Source: Galeruca laticollis (Eukaryota; Arthropoda; Insecta; Coleoptera; Chrysomelidae). From it: a stretch of DNA of 64,000 nucleotides. Below are positions 46,078 through 57,699 of this stretch, piece by piece. The notes beneath the pieces were generated by a model, which was given only the letters and a program-made list of their open reading frames with translations, did no database searches and was not told the DNA's origin. The stretch spans positions 289,486,246-289,550,245 of the forward strand of contig OY998175.1 of NCBI GenBank assembly GCA_963921935.1, given 5' to 3'. Numbering within the stretch: the stretch's first letter is position 1; the number at the start of each line of letters is the position of its first letter. The position numbers and the translations under genes were made by a program.

Positions 46078-48733
46078 TCATGAGATCGAGGGGACAATTA
46101 ATCGATGTATAGAGACTCTATCTGTCTCAGAAATGAAACATTTGACATCTTTTTTGAATGAAGAAATTGTCGTTGCAAGTCTTATTTCCAGAGGTAAGCA
46201 ATTGTAGAGCCGGTTTGCAAGATGATTATATGTTCTCTGAACGATTGTTTTGGTTGAGCATATTGTGCTCAGTTGTGCATTGGCTTTAAGTCTTGTAATA
46301 TGCCTATGATTTACATAGTTCAAATTCGTTCGGTTCTTATGCTGTTCAACAACAGTTCTTAGGAAGTAAAGTTGCCTGAGGTCCAGCAATTTAGATTCTT
46401 TGAAAAGTGCTTCCGATGAGTATTGTGGTGGTTTTCCAAGGAGAATTTTTAGAAATTTTTTGTTCTCATTCGCGAGGTATCTAGTATATTTCGTAAATAT
46501 CTGAATCTAAGTATAAAGAATGCTCCTCAATGTCCTAGTCACTTGGTCAACATGATAGTTCCCTCTCAGGTGTCTATCTATCACTACTCCTAAATACTTG
46601 ATTTTTTCTACTGATCGTATTAATATATTATTCCCGATACACAATGTATCATATTGGGGTAGTGAGTTGGCATAGCAAGAGAATGGTAAAAAGAATGTTT
46701 TTTCGTAGTTTATTGATAGAATTTTATCTGCGAAACATTCAAAGAGTTTACCCATGTCTTCCTCTGCTTTAGATTTGAGGTCATTCCAGCTGTCAGCACT
46801 GTACAATACTGCTGTATCGTCAGCGAAGCAAACAAAGCTGCCACAAGTATCGTGACGCAATATATCATTGATATATATTGTAAAGAGAATTCGCCCCAAA
46901 ACTGTTCCTTGCGGTACTCCACACTCCACAATCCTTTTTTCACTAACGTTATCAATTTTCACGTATTGTTCTCTGTTTTTAAGGTAACTCTCCATGAGAT
47001 TCAATGTGCTTCCCCTGAAACCCACATTTTGCAAGCTCATGAACAGTTGTTAGTGGTTCACAGTGTCGAAGGCCTTAACAAGATCCAAGAAAACACACAG
47101 ACTTGGTTTACTCTTTTCTAGATTTCCTGATATTTTGGAGGTGAGAAAAATAAGCATCTTGAGTAGAAATCCCTTCTCTGAATCCATACTGATTATTTGA
47201 AATGAAATTATGCTTGTTAAGGTAAGAGACCAATCTTTTTTTGATTATTTTTTCTAATGTTTTAGCTATGTTTGAAATGAACGTGATTGGTCTATAGTTT
47301 AGAATTTCATGTCTGTCTCCTTTTTTGGAAATTGGTTTAATAACCCCCGTTTTGAGTTCTTTGGGAAATTTTCCTGTTTCTATTATTCGATTAAAAATGT
47401 TGTTCAGAGAAAAAGCTATTTCTGTTTTTATCTCCTTCAAAGTTTCAGCTCTAATTTCATCGATACCGAGAGTTTTGTTCATTTTGAGAGATGATATTGT
47501 TTCAATTATCTCCCCCTCTGTTGTAGGTTCAAAAAATATGGAGTGCATAAAAGATGCTTTCCTCAGGGGAGAATTCACAAGTTTTTGAAGTTTTTGCCCA
47601 ATAGAGAAATAGTGATTATTGAAATAATCTGCAATCTCCCTCTTATCATAGGTAAGACCACCTGTTTCATTTTTTATTGTTTGAATCCTGATAGTTTTAT
47701 TTTTCCCAGAAATATCCTTCACCGTTTCCCATACCGCCTTGGTGTTTGTTTGTGATCTATCCAGATAACTCTTATAGAAATTGATTTTTGATTTCTTGAT
47801 AAGACTATTCCATGTGTTTCGATAATTTCTGTATTGTGTTATCAACATTAGGTTATTTGGCTCTTTTCGAACTTTTGTGAATAAGCTATCTCTGGTATTT
47901 ATGGAGTTTACCAATCCTCGTGTGATCCATTGCTTCCGATTGATGTTTCTGTGTTCAACTTTTGATGTTTTTGTGTGTTTTGCGATGAGATTCTTCAGCA
48001 ATTCTAGGAAACGTGTAAAACTTTCGTCGATATTTAGTGAAATAATATTAGACCAATCATAGAGGGTTAATTCTGTTTTCAAGGATGAATAATCAGTGTA
48101 TTTACAGTATTTTGCATCTGAAGTTTCATATTCCTCGTCATTTTGGGGGGGGAGGGGTAGTTTAACGATTGTAGTGTAATGATCTGTAATGACACTTTTT
48201 AGTACAATAGGTAAAACGTAGCTCGATTTTTTCTTAACAAAAATGTGATCAATGCATGTATTACTTTGTTGTCTAGTTACAGTATTTATGGCGGAATGAT
48301 AATCAAACTCATGAAAGCTATTTAGATATTCAGTAATTATGTCATCGTCATCTAGAATGTTCAAGTTGATATCCCCCAAAAATATGTGATAGTCACTATT
48401 GACTTTCGAAACATTAGAGAGGTATTCCCGAAGATTGTTGACGAATATTTGTTCATCTGTTGAAGGCGGACGATATAAACCCGTTGAATCGATTTATATA
48501 CACCTATATCAATTATATCATAATTATAGCATATATTCTGTGAGTACAATGCAGTGAAAATGCTGTTTTATTTGACTTAAATTTTTTGCAATACTCCTTA
48601 TGTTCTGGTGAAGAATGTTGAAATTGAATTTTTTATTTTCTTCAGATGATATCAAATAGTTATAGTCATTTATATTAGCAACTTTTTTGTTTGCAATGAG
48701 TTCATATTCATAGTCTGTAATATATGGATTCAT
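46078..48733 (-). pseudogene. LINE ORF2: endonuclease and reverse transcriptase (broken)
   Basis: Begins near 48733 (MNPYITDYEYELIANKKVAN). Endonuclease start: FNILHQNIRSIAKNLSQIKQ (Asn-x-Arg-Ser motif). After a deletion near 48530, where the Glu and His motifs are lost, the end of the domain is kept: GDINLNILDDDD with the catalytic Asp/Asn, and NTCIDHIFVK with Asp-His. Reverse transcriptase: TGVIKPISKKGDRHEILNYR then PITFISNIAKTLEKIIKKRL, and GFREGISTQDA. After a frameshift at 47100 come VPQGTVLGRILFTIYINDIL and the catalytic FADD in VCFADDTAVLY. The C-terminal tail extends to 46078 after another frameshift near 46500. Confidence 0.87.
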
Positions 48734-48856
48734 TTTTAATTAAAGGAAGTATAAATTTTGTTTGTAATGGAAGTGGGAATGGTAACAATAATATTGGAAT
48801 GAATAGTTGAAGATGGTATAGATAAATAGAATAAAAAGGTAGTAAGAACGTTGAAT

Positions 48857-49718
48857 CTATCTAGCAGAGTGCTTGCGCAAGTTTGATTTTTCTCGTACTG
48901 TTTCCTTGATAATATTTTTCGTTGCGCCTGTTATCGGAGTATTCGAGTTTTCTTTAGTGGAATCAGATGAGTTAGATTTTTTGGTTTGAGTTGACTTTAT
49001 GCATGTGAAAGCAGCTTCTTCCAGATTATTTTTTTTCAGAGGAAGATGCTCAGGGGCTGGTGTACCTGGATCACTTTGTGGTTTGTTTTGACAGTAAAGT
49101 TCGCTTGCGTCTTCCAAAGTTTCAAGTTGAGTAGCAGTATAGATCTTATTATTGAGGTAGAGCTTGTTGTTCTTTATGAAGCAAATATTATTGTCTTTCT
49201 GTTCTCTGTTGTTCAGTGGAATCATGTAGTATACGTATTGTAGATCCTTTCAAGTTTTTGGTGTTTCTCAGAACTTTAGCTTTTTTGATGCAAGAGGTGA
49301 ATTCCACTTTCACTGGGCTATTATGAGTTGACCCTAGGGGATATATGTTTTTGAAATAGTTTTCAACAAGATCAATTTTCAAGAGGTTTTTCATCAATTC
49401 AATGATATATTCAGGAGTTATATAATGTTCTTCTCTCTCTAATCCAAATATTATTACGCTATTTTTCCTGTGCCCCCTTTCGAGTTGTTCTATTTTTTCC
49501 TTCAGTTCTTCGTTTTCCCTCTCTGCTATAGTTAGGCGATGATTGATTTCCTCAATTTTCAAGCAAAGCTTCACGTCAACCGCCTGTATTGCCGACTTCA
49601 ATTCCGTATTTCCTTTCAATAGTTGATCAAGTAGTTGTTCATTAGTAATCTCTGAATCGGGCATTTCTTTCCGTGTATGGTCACTTTTATTTTCATTTCT
49701 ATGGATCGGTAAAAGCAC
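48857..49718 (-). pseudogene. LINE ORF1 (coiled coil, RNA-binding)
   Basis: Residues 50-100 of the N-terminal block form a heptad-rich coiled coil (LTIAERENEELKEKIEQLER) that would trimerise. An RRM-like part follows: KNSVIIFGLEREEHYITPEY, YPLGSTHNSPVKVEFTS and KKAKVLRNTKNLKGSTIRIL. At about 49200 a one-base shift moves to a second frame that continues NNREQKDNNICFIKNNKLYL to the stop at 48857. Such ORF1 proteins package LINE RNA. One frameshift disables it. Confidence 0.8.
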
Positions 49719-49790
49719 TTCAGGTATTGTGATAAGGATTCGTTTGTTTATATGTTTTGTGTTTTCAATTTATCTCTCTTTCGATAGTAC

Positions 49791-50563
49791 TACTATTTTA
49801 CAACTATATTCTATTACATGGACGTGGTTTATCACATGGAATGGTTACTCAATTTGATTCAGATTATATTTGTGTTTAACATACCAGATTTAATAAATTT
49901 ATTCGGCAGCTACTTTGGAGCACTTGTTTACTCAAGACGACCACACACAGGAATTATTGTTTGTTCCATTGTTATTAGTTGTAAGACTTAATTGATCCCC
50001 CAGACATTGTGATTAATACCTAAAACTTGCATTTGAATGGAAAAATTCATATAATTATAGTGTATCGTGATTGTGTGGTCCGGCCCCCGTGTCATTTTTG
50101 TATCGAGCGTATAGTATAGCGCATACGGGTTGCCCGACATCGGCGCGTATCGAGCTCGCGGTATCTCGACAATCACTCGGGCTACCATACGCTCGATACT
50201 ATTGAAAATCTTTGTGTATACATCGGTTTACGAACTAAGACGTATGGCTCAATGAAGGACTTATAGATGAACAAAACAGTAATAAATCAAGAACTATATG
50301 TTTAACTGAAATAAAAAAATCGCTTTTTAGTAAACTTGAATAAAAATATTTATATTACAAAATAAAATTAAAATGTATATACAAAAGTGGGTAGGATGGT
50401 GGATATAAAATCGGAAATATGCAGGATGTAAATGCGATAACATTTATTTCAAAAATTTATTTTCGCCGAATCCAACATTGTCATTAACACAAGTATTAAG
50501 GGAATGAGGAGCTTTTGGCTTCCCACTTTTATTTCCTAAAAGCTCTATGTAAGAGTTGAACTC
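49791..50563. other. noncoding; hairpin 50100-50199
   Basis: No gene. GTATCGAGCGTAT (50100-50112) is the perfect inverse of ATACGCTCGATAC (50187-50199), with a GC-rich 74-bp loop containing TCGGCGCGTATCGAGCTCGC. A triple direct repeat of AAGAGTTGAACTCTCAT occurs at 50548-50595. Confidence 0.5.
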
Positions 50564-51107
50564 TCATAAGAGTTGAACTCTCATAAGAGTTGAACTGCTA
50601 TTTATATTTTTCCGGTAGTTTCTCATACATTTTTCAATGGCTGGGCTAAATCCTACCGGATCGTTCTCCAAATATTTTATGACATCTTCCTTAAATTTTA
50701 AAATAAATTCGCACCAAGCTTTTTTAATATCACTCCTGCTATTTTCAGGAGAGTCTATGGGTTGTTCGTCATTTGTGGTTAAAATACTTTCACTGTCGTC
50801 GATATTTGTGGACTCCTGCATCAGCCTAGTTAACTTATTTTTGCTAATTTCTTTGCAGTCGACAAGTTTAACCCGTATCATGGGGTCTGTGAGACACTTG
50901 TCAACAAGTTACGCACACCCGCTCCCCTACTTCTTCCTATATCATTCTGCCGTTCCATCTACTTTTAAGTTGGGCCAACAGCAGTGCGCTTGAAGATTTT
51001 GAGCGATATAGGTGAAGGTACGCGTAAATTATTTCGAGTTAAAGTACAAAAGTGTCTGTTCGACCCCTTTGTACGGGTTAAGTAACTTTTTAAAAAATAC
51101 GTTTAGA

Positions 51108-52878
51108 ATGGATTCTGCTCCGGGGCCGTCTAAACGTGTTCGGTTTGATGATAAACAGTTTGAAGAGACTGTGAAACGATGGTATGATGGAGTAGACAGT
51201 GATGTTAACGACATAGATGTTTGTGATAGTGATTACGCAATCGAAAGTGATCACGATAGTGAGTCGGAGCTTGACTGCGAGGAATCCGATGAAACTAGTT
51301 TGAAAGATGATCAAGAAGTTATTAGAGGCAATGAAGACCTAGACAGCGACGATGATGAAAATGATGAGTATGAAGAGAGGCAAGAAGCGAATCGAAAATC
51401 CTATTATGGAAAAAATAAGTATAAGTGGAGTGCAGAACCTCATGTCAGCCGCAGTCGCACTATGAATCACAACATTGTAGTTCAGTTACCTGGATTGCGC
51501 AAAAAGGCTAGGCAGCGCTTACAGATTTCCCTCACAGCAGCATCCGCATGGGGCCTTCTTTTTCAAACATTGTGCAGCGAATAGTGCAATGGACCAATGA
51601 AAAAATTGGAACTAAACGGATGAAATATGCTGATCAAAAATTAGCGTGGATTCAAGACACTGATTTAGTTGAAATAAATGCGTTCTTAGGTCTGCTGATT
51701 TATACATTCGTGTTTAAGTCTAACCACGAAAATATAGAGACCATTTTTGCCACAGATGGAACTGGACGGGACGTATTTAGATGTCTCATGACCATGAAAC
51801 GGTTTGAGTTTTTACTAGTCTGTCTACGTATTAACAACCCCACTGATCGTCTAGAACGCAAAATTGAGGATCCCGCTGCACCAATTTCAGAAGTTTTTAA
51901 CAAATTTGTACAAAATTGTCAGGAACCATATTCCGTGGGCTTCTTAACGTGTGTCGACGAAATGTTGATTTCCTTTCGAGGAAAATGCCGGTTTAAAATG
52001 TATATACCCAACAAACCAGCCAAGTACGGCATAAAGGTTCAGTGTTTAACTGATGCTCGTAACCACTATTTCTATAATGGATATATTTACACTGGAAGTG
52101 GTTTCGATGGCAAAGGCCTGCCAGAAGTCGAGAAAGAATATAATAAACCAACTCAGTCTGTTTTACGTTTATGCCAGCCAATTTACGTCAAAAAGAAAAA
52201 TGTTACTGCCGATAATTGGTTTACGTCAATAGAGCTCATCGACATTTTATTTTTTAAAAAAAGCTAACTTATGTCGGAACGATGAGAAAAAATAAAAAAG
52301 AACTACCCGAAGAATTTCTGCCTTAAAAAACTCAAGAAGTTGGAAGCACTTTATATGGATTTACAAAAAAAATCACTCTTATTTCCCATGTTACTAAAAA
52401 AGGAAAAGCAGTAATACTTGCATCGTCAATGCACACACGACACACTGATGAAGACACAGGTAAACCAGAGATAAATGCTTTTTACAATAATACCAAAAGT
52501 GGAGTTGATACGTTGGATGAAAAATGTTCCAATTTTGCTAGTAGGAGAACAAGAATATTTCTCCTAAAATCAAGACAGGAAATTTTTTAAAAATGTTAGC
52601 AAAAGAACTTGTTACACCCCACATGGAGAGAAGATTCGTAAATTCTAGAACTCCAGTAGAAATCAAAATAGGAATTCAGCGTATCATAGGAGAAGAAGTC
52701 ACAAAAAATCGTGAAATACAGAATATGTATCAGGAAGAACGTTTAGAAAAGAAAAGTGTGTTATTTATGTCTTAAAAGACTTAAACGTAAGACCCAGTAC
52801 TTATGTGTGATGTGTAAGAACCCAGTATGTTTAGAGTGCACCTTTAAATTATGTAAAGAGTGTAAAAATGACCTCTAA
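51108..52878 (+). pseudogene. piggyBac transposase (frameshifted)
   Basis: Likely start MDSAPGPSKRVRFDDKQFEE at 51108, then an acidic N-terminal domain and YYGKNKYKWSAEPHV, the usual block before the catalytic domain. A frameshift near 51545 leads to the core: INAFLGLLIYTFVFKSNHEN, LTCVDEMLISFRGKCRF (first Asp), VTADNWFTSIELI (second), stop at 52264. Another frame then gives TYVGTMRKNKKELPEEF and KSGVDTLDEKC (third Asp). A deletion near 52550 follows. The C-terminal Cys domain persists: CVMCKNPVCLECTFKLCKEC. It is distinct from the 17-19 kb copy. Confidence 0.88.
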
Positions 52879-53154
52879 AATAAATCTTGTTTTTTTTGTA
52901 ATTTTTGATAAAAATTTAAGAATATCTTTTTGTTATACTCTTGTTTATCAAGCTTCTTTACGGATAAAAGCTGTTTGGTATGTTTATATTACATTTTGAA
53001 AAAAAAACATTTAAATTCAAAATATGTCAAAATTTTCACTTTTCAAGAATTAATTAAATATTTTCGTGAAAATATGACTTTACTTCATAAAGTTTTTACA
53101 TATGCTAACTCCTAATATATATATTTATAGCCTCACCATTTTCAAACGCTTTCC

Positions 53155-53156
<2 letters not shown>

Positions 53157-53242
<86 letters not shown>
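53157..53242. repeat. (TA)n microsatellite inside piggyBac 2
   Basis: About 86 bp of AT dinucleotides ending TATGTATATA, five bases before the subterminal GTGTCTCACAGACC motif. Confidence 0.97.
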
Positions 53243-54479
53243 GCTAGGTGTCTCACAGACCCCACTGTACGACTTATGTCCTAAACGTGGATCTGTACGG
53301 GTTACGGGTTAAAAGGTAACAACATATTTTCCGGAGGCTCTGTTCCAGTTGCGATAATGTATAGAATTTTCCTACTTTCGAGTGTCATTGTATTGCAAGC
53401 GTTGATTATATTAAATTCTTTTATTATTTCAGATTGATAGTTGCATATTTTTCCAGTTACACCTAAAAGGCAAGAACATATATTACTATTCATATCAATA
53501 AAATATGTCGTTCCTTCATGAGAACTACTCGCGACAGGATATAGCATTTCTCCTAACTGTGTGATTTGGCAACACATCTTCAACATTGGGAGATAATCGA
53601 TTTATTGTTGATTTGCTCATTTTGTTCATAACAACCAAATCAAGCCATCTTTGTTTTTAATAACTATCAGAACTGCTGATAACAAAATCCGTCAACTGTG
53701 TGAAGTTATATGCTTTAGTTCGCTCGAGAGAAATATCTTTAAATAGACGAAACACTACTTGATATAGTTGTTTGTATCAGCTCCACGTATAATCAATGAT
53801 TCACGATAATACAAACACCAGGCATCAGTTTATTCAATTTTACTGTCGACATATTTTTTATACTGTGGATATTTATAACTGTTGTAAAATATTGCCAAGT
53901 TTTTCTCCATACTTTCCTTTGTCTTTGACATAATAATGTTTCTGAATAGTTGGTATATTGATTGTCTATCTTCCTTTTTAATATCATTTTTGGTAAGCTG
54001 CAATCGTTACCATACAGTTTTTATTACATGGAAACTACAAAGCAGTAAATTGGATGTAGGCCAATATTTTTGTATCATATGTCTTTCTGCCAAGTTATCA
54101 TCTGTCATTATGACAGGAGGCAAAATTTTAAAAGGAATTATTTCTATTAAGTCTTTTAAAGAACAATCAAAAATAGAAGCCTTCTGGCTGTTTGTAATTA
54201 TACAAGCTAATGGTATACCCCCTGCTGGAGACTGGGTTGCAAGAAAATATAGCTTATGGTTTTGCATATCGCACTGGCTTGTAGCATCCACTAATAATAT
54301 TTTGGATGACTAAATTAGGTGCTTTGCTGCACGCTGCATTATTGGGGTGCATGATGAAATAGCATAGTCTTCCTCGTTACGGGTTATTTTGTAAACTGTA
54401 TGAATGAAATGATTTAGATTCTCTTCTAGCTGAAGAAACCTTCACCAAATCTATCTCCATATTGGCGTTTAAAATGACA

Positions 54480-55880
54480 CCGCACTAATCATTTCCGCCC
54501 GCCACTGACATTCGTTCTCTCAATATTCGATCCCAAAATCTACTGACCCAATTTTCAAATTGTTGCAGGAAATGGCGGGTGACTCTCAACACCCAAAAAA
54601 AAACAAGCCAGTGTGTCCAAACACCCTCACACCTCGAGCGAACGACTTCTACCCACAAACTTCCGCCTCGTGCTTTGGGGAGATCGACTCGAAATCAGCA
54701 GTGAAGTCGTTTATTTGGGAGTGAGATTCACTCACACTCTCAACTTGCTGGCCGACCTCATGGACACTTTGAATCAAGTCCGACGTCGAGTTAATCTTCT
54801 CAAGGCGCTCGGCGGAAGCTTCGGACGAACTCACTCAAGCACCTTACTCCATCCGTCCCATCATCGACTATAGAGCAAACGTCTATTGCTCCCTTCCCGA
54901 CCACCTTGTAAAAAAGCTTCGATCTTGTGAGCAATCAATTCTGAGATACTGCCAATACAAGGCACCCTACTCACCCAGTAACATCGTCTACACCAATATC
55001 GACATTGATACCATTCCGTCCCGTCTAAACACTCTACAAGCCCGATACGTTAGTCGCACTATCGAATCGGGCAACGAAATCTCGAAAAACGCCCTTCTCA
55101 GACCGTGGATCGCTAACAGACGACCTCTTGGCAGAAAACCCAAGAGGAAGCTCACATTACCCTCAGTACGGCTACTAGCCACGGCCTACGACGATCTCCC
55201 AGACATATCAACTACTTAGACCAATCTCCAATTTCAATCCGATAACCAAACATTGCAACCATCACACATACAACCTTCTATGTCTATCTACACATATTCC
55301 TCTTTCTATCTATATAACCACACAACTAATAATCTCTAAACACGCTCACACATCTCACAACAATTAGTCAACACTTCTGACAAACCCTTCAAACACCCCC
55401 ACCCACCCGTCGGGTTACGGGTTTTCTGCGGTTTCCCTGTAACACAGTGAATGTATTCAACAGGATGAATTTTTTTACCAGCCAAATGGACCGACGTGCC
55501 AATCACTCAATCGACGTAGGGAACAATGCAGCCGCAGCTGTACCCAGCCCACCCCCCAGCGAGATTATTATTATTTTTTTGGAATGCAAAAAAACAACGA
55601 GAATGCTTTTCCTCTGGAACACTTTCTAGCGACAAGCCCACTCCGAAACCTCCATTACACCCCCTAACCTTTTTTGAGTCACTAACTCAATCTCCCAAAC
55701 TTCTTAACCAACCACTTCTCACCTAACTCGGCACAAATGCGCACAAACCCCCCAACACACCCCCAACCCAGCCCTGCAGAGGAAACTAATCCTATATCAG
55801 GGCACACATCTAAAACATACACCTCAACTATAACAATTACCATCCATCGAACTTCTCTCTCTGTCAAAGTTCTCAAACTT
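54480..55880 (+). mobile_element. LINE 3' part with C-rich UTR
   Basis: Covers the end of a LINE polymerase (to 55219) followed by a 600-bp C-rich 3' UTR. The UTR's last block, CAACACACCCCCAACCCAGC and onward, recurs at 35018. The 5' side starts at the remains of the MULE. Base composition is distinctly more C-rich on the plus strand than neighbouring DNA. Confidence 0.75.
54590..55219 (+). pseudogene. LINE polymerase C-terminal region
   Basis: Residues SSEVVYLGVRFTHTLNLLAD then QVRRRVNLLKALGGSFGRTH form the conserved RT thumb of CR1/jockey-like elements. After a frameshift near 54850 the frame continues SYIRPIIDYRANVYCSLPDH, RSCEQSILRYCQYKAPYSPS and LNTLQARYVSRTIESGNEIS. It ends LLATAYDDLPDISTT with a stop at about 55217. 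The catalytic palm domain is absent. Confidence 0.75.
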
Positions 55881-56339
55881 CTATTTGGAATTTGTTTAAT
55901 CTTTTCAAGTGAACGAAAATGAGTTAGACTCATAATATAATGAGACCCAGTATAATTTAATGTTGTTGTCCAATTTTAACTCATAGATGGGATTCTCCAA
56001 AACTTAATAACCGTCTTGGATATTCAGACAATCTTACGTGAGAACATAAACTAAAAACAATATGAACCAAAAGGAGAAGTTTTGTTTGTTGCAAATTCTC
56101 ATAATTTCACAAGTGTTGCAAATATCCACTTCCTCTTCCGGTGTATTTAAGTGAGATTTGCGAGTTAAAGTTAGGTTATATACCATCTCAAAGTACAGTT
56201 CTTTGGACCGTGATTTACTATTCCAGACTCTTTTGTACATAAATAACACAGCACTTGTTAAAGGAGTAATTGTTTAGAGTGTATGACAGACGTTCTACAA
56301 GTTTATTTCATTCTCCAGAAAATTTCATTTTTGAATATA
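55881..56339. other. noncoding, nothing recognised
   Basis: No gene or recognisable repeat. Confidence 0.5.
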
Positions 56340-56462
56340 TAGAATAGGAAATTAACTGTCTTGACCCTTACTTCGTGAAATCTACTTATATTAGTGTTTT
56401 AAATGGAACTCACTGTTTCTAGCTAATTCCACAATATAATGAAAATTGTTGTAAATTCTAAA

Positions 56463-56510
56463 AAATTGACAATTGTTTCGTAAATCAATATCATCGTCAG
56501 AATGACAGAA
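56463..56510 (-). ncRNA. hammerhead-like ribozyme, PLE1 palindrome left arm
   Basis: Minus strand CTGACGA, hairpin GATA...TTTA (one pair fewer than the right arm because of a single-base loss), CGAAA, ACAATTGT and GTC. Confidence 0.55.
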
Positions 56511-56619
56511 GTAACATTTCATTTGATGCCTATATCAAGTCAATCACAAGTTAGATCACTTCTTGGTCTAGCCAAAAAATAACTACTAACCATCAGGTAG
56601 GTATCAAATGAAATGTAAC

Positions 56620-56675
56620 TTCTGTCATTCTGACGATGATATTGATTTATCGAAACAATTGTCAATTTTTTAGAA
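56620..56675 (+). ncRNA. hammerhead-like ribozyme, PLE1 palindrome right arm
   Basis: Core CTGACGA (56630-56636), unpaired T, stem II GATA (56638-56641) with TATC (56648-56651) and a 6-base loop, GAAA (56652-56655). Stem III is the palindrome ACAATTGT (56655-56662), and the cleavage triplet GTC ends at 56663. Stem I is ATT (56627-56629) with AAT (56664-56666), then TTCT with AGAA beyond an internal loop. The only departure from the hammerhead rule is the extra T after CTGACGA. The same sequence is found at 62.8 kb. Confidence 0.65.
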
Positions 56676-56759
56676 TTTTCTACAATTTTCATTATATTGT
56701 GGAATTAGCTAGAAACAGTGAGTTTCATTTAAAACAATATTATAGAATAGGTTTTATAG

Positions 56760-57573
56760 AATATTCTTTCTGTCAAGGGTCACGGGTAGTTTGATAATAA
56801 GATACTTTTACTTTATATTGCCGTACGCTTTATGTCTTTCAATTTCTTTGGTGATTCCATTACTACTTCTACACATTTCTCCTGCATGCTCTGTTGACTT
56901 TAAAACAGAAGGTACGACAGCCTTAGAAGTTGAATCTCGTTATTCCGTCAATTAATCTAATGAAAAAAAAAACTATTTATCTCACTGGGAATATATATCT
57001 GAATTATGTAAATCTCCTGTTTGTGAGGTTTGGAATTCGAAAGTAAGAAGAAGAGATATCCATCCCCTCTTCGGCAATAATGATAAAAGAAAGTGAGAGT
57101 GGCTGAACCATCCAAATTCACGAAAATAGCAGCATAACATTTTATCTCGTTAAATAAATGCAAATCAGGCAGAAGCGAACATCCCAAAAGGAATGCGAAA
57201 AGTTTCTGAAAACCAAATTTCACTTAAATGACTTGACAGAAGCTAGCGTTTATTCAAAATTTGTTTTTGAGATTATAAAATAATATACATAAAAAAGTTA
57301 TTCTCTGAGTTAAAAATTAGAATCGGCTCTGAACTTTATGGAAATATTAAGCTCGAATGTAAACAGAAATAACTGATTTCTTGTTTTTACTACATTTACA
57401 TCACAATCGTCAAGTGGAGACATTTCATGTAAATGACCCCGCACACCTTATATGGGAAAATGGCACACCGTCAAAATTCTTGAATTTTCGATATATTGTA
57501 GAATTGATCATTCTAGTGAAATGTTTCAATGGGCGCAACACGATCCTATGACAAGTTTTCGACATACAGGGTG

Positions 57574-57577
<4 letters not shown>
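56760..57577. other. noncoding, nothing recognised
   Basis: No gene. ATACAGGGTGTTGAATATATA (57565-57580) places another TACAGGGTGT element end directly against the next (TA)n array. Confidence 0.5.
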
Positions 57578-57614
<37 letters not shown>

Positions 57615-57699
57615 TAATATATATATATTATAATTGTTTATATATATTTATATATATATATATATATATAAATATATATATGTATATATATGTATATGA
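57578..57699. repeat. interrupted (TA)n microsatellite
   Basis: About 120 bp of TA-rich repeats with A and TG interruptions. Confidence 0.95.

Larger units (their letters stand above)
45890..49790 (-). mobile_element. nearly full-length jockey/CR1-like LINE
   Basis: A two-ORF non-LTR retrotransposon of about 3.9 kb read from 49790 down. ORF1 is a coiled-coil/RNA-binding protein, and ORF2 has an AP-type endonuclease and reverse transcriptase. It keeps both ORFs in order but has several frameshifts and an internal deletion in the endonuclease, so it is not autonomous. It is a different family from the LINEs at 14.7 and 54.5 kb. Confidence 0.85.
50872..53308 (+). mobile_element. second piggyBac element, inside the MULE gene
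   Basis: This 2437-bp element is flanked by TTAA at 50868-50871 and 53309-53312. Ends begin CCCGTA on the left and, inverted, CCCGTA on the right. Subterminal GGGGTCTGTGAGACAC (50882-50897) has an inverse copy at 53248-53263. The transposase is broken. A (TA)n array lies just inside the right end. Confidence 0.9.
50564..54440 (-). pseudogene. MULE transposase interrupted by a piggyBac
   Basis: Read from 54440 down: ISSCTPIMQRAAKHLI, stop, SSKILLVDATSQCD (first catalytic Asp), SPAGGIPLACIITNSQKASI, ILPPVIMTDDNLAERHMIQK (second Asp), YWPTSNLLLCSFHVIKTVW. After frameshifts come GVCIIVNH and the SWIM-type zinc finger ICSCLLGVTGKICNYQ, where the last His is replaced. The frame reaches PPENMLLPF at the TTAA of 53309. 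It resumes on the other side of the 2.4-kb piggyBac at 50868 as KLVDCKEISKNKLTRLMQES, in the same frame, to a stop at 50564. The order and motifs fit a Mutator-like (MULE) transposase. Confidence 0.82.
56340..56750. mobile_element. PLE1 palindrome without coding part
   Basis: Two inverse copies of the PLE1 3' terminus meet head to head: left arm 56345-56534 (minus sense) and right arm 56605-56745 (plus sense). The short centre keeps GTCAATCACAAGTTAGATCA and GGTCTAGCCAAAAAATAACT. The outer left end carries the block TTAACTGTCTTGACCCTTAC seen also at 37.5 and 59.0 kb. Each arm holds a hammerhead-like motif. Confidence 0.85.

Noticed and set aside
52930..53115. open frame after the piggyBac transposase
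   Set aside because: Lies in the AT-rich 3' UTR of the element; no motif.
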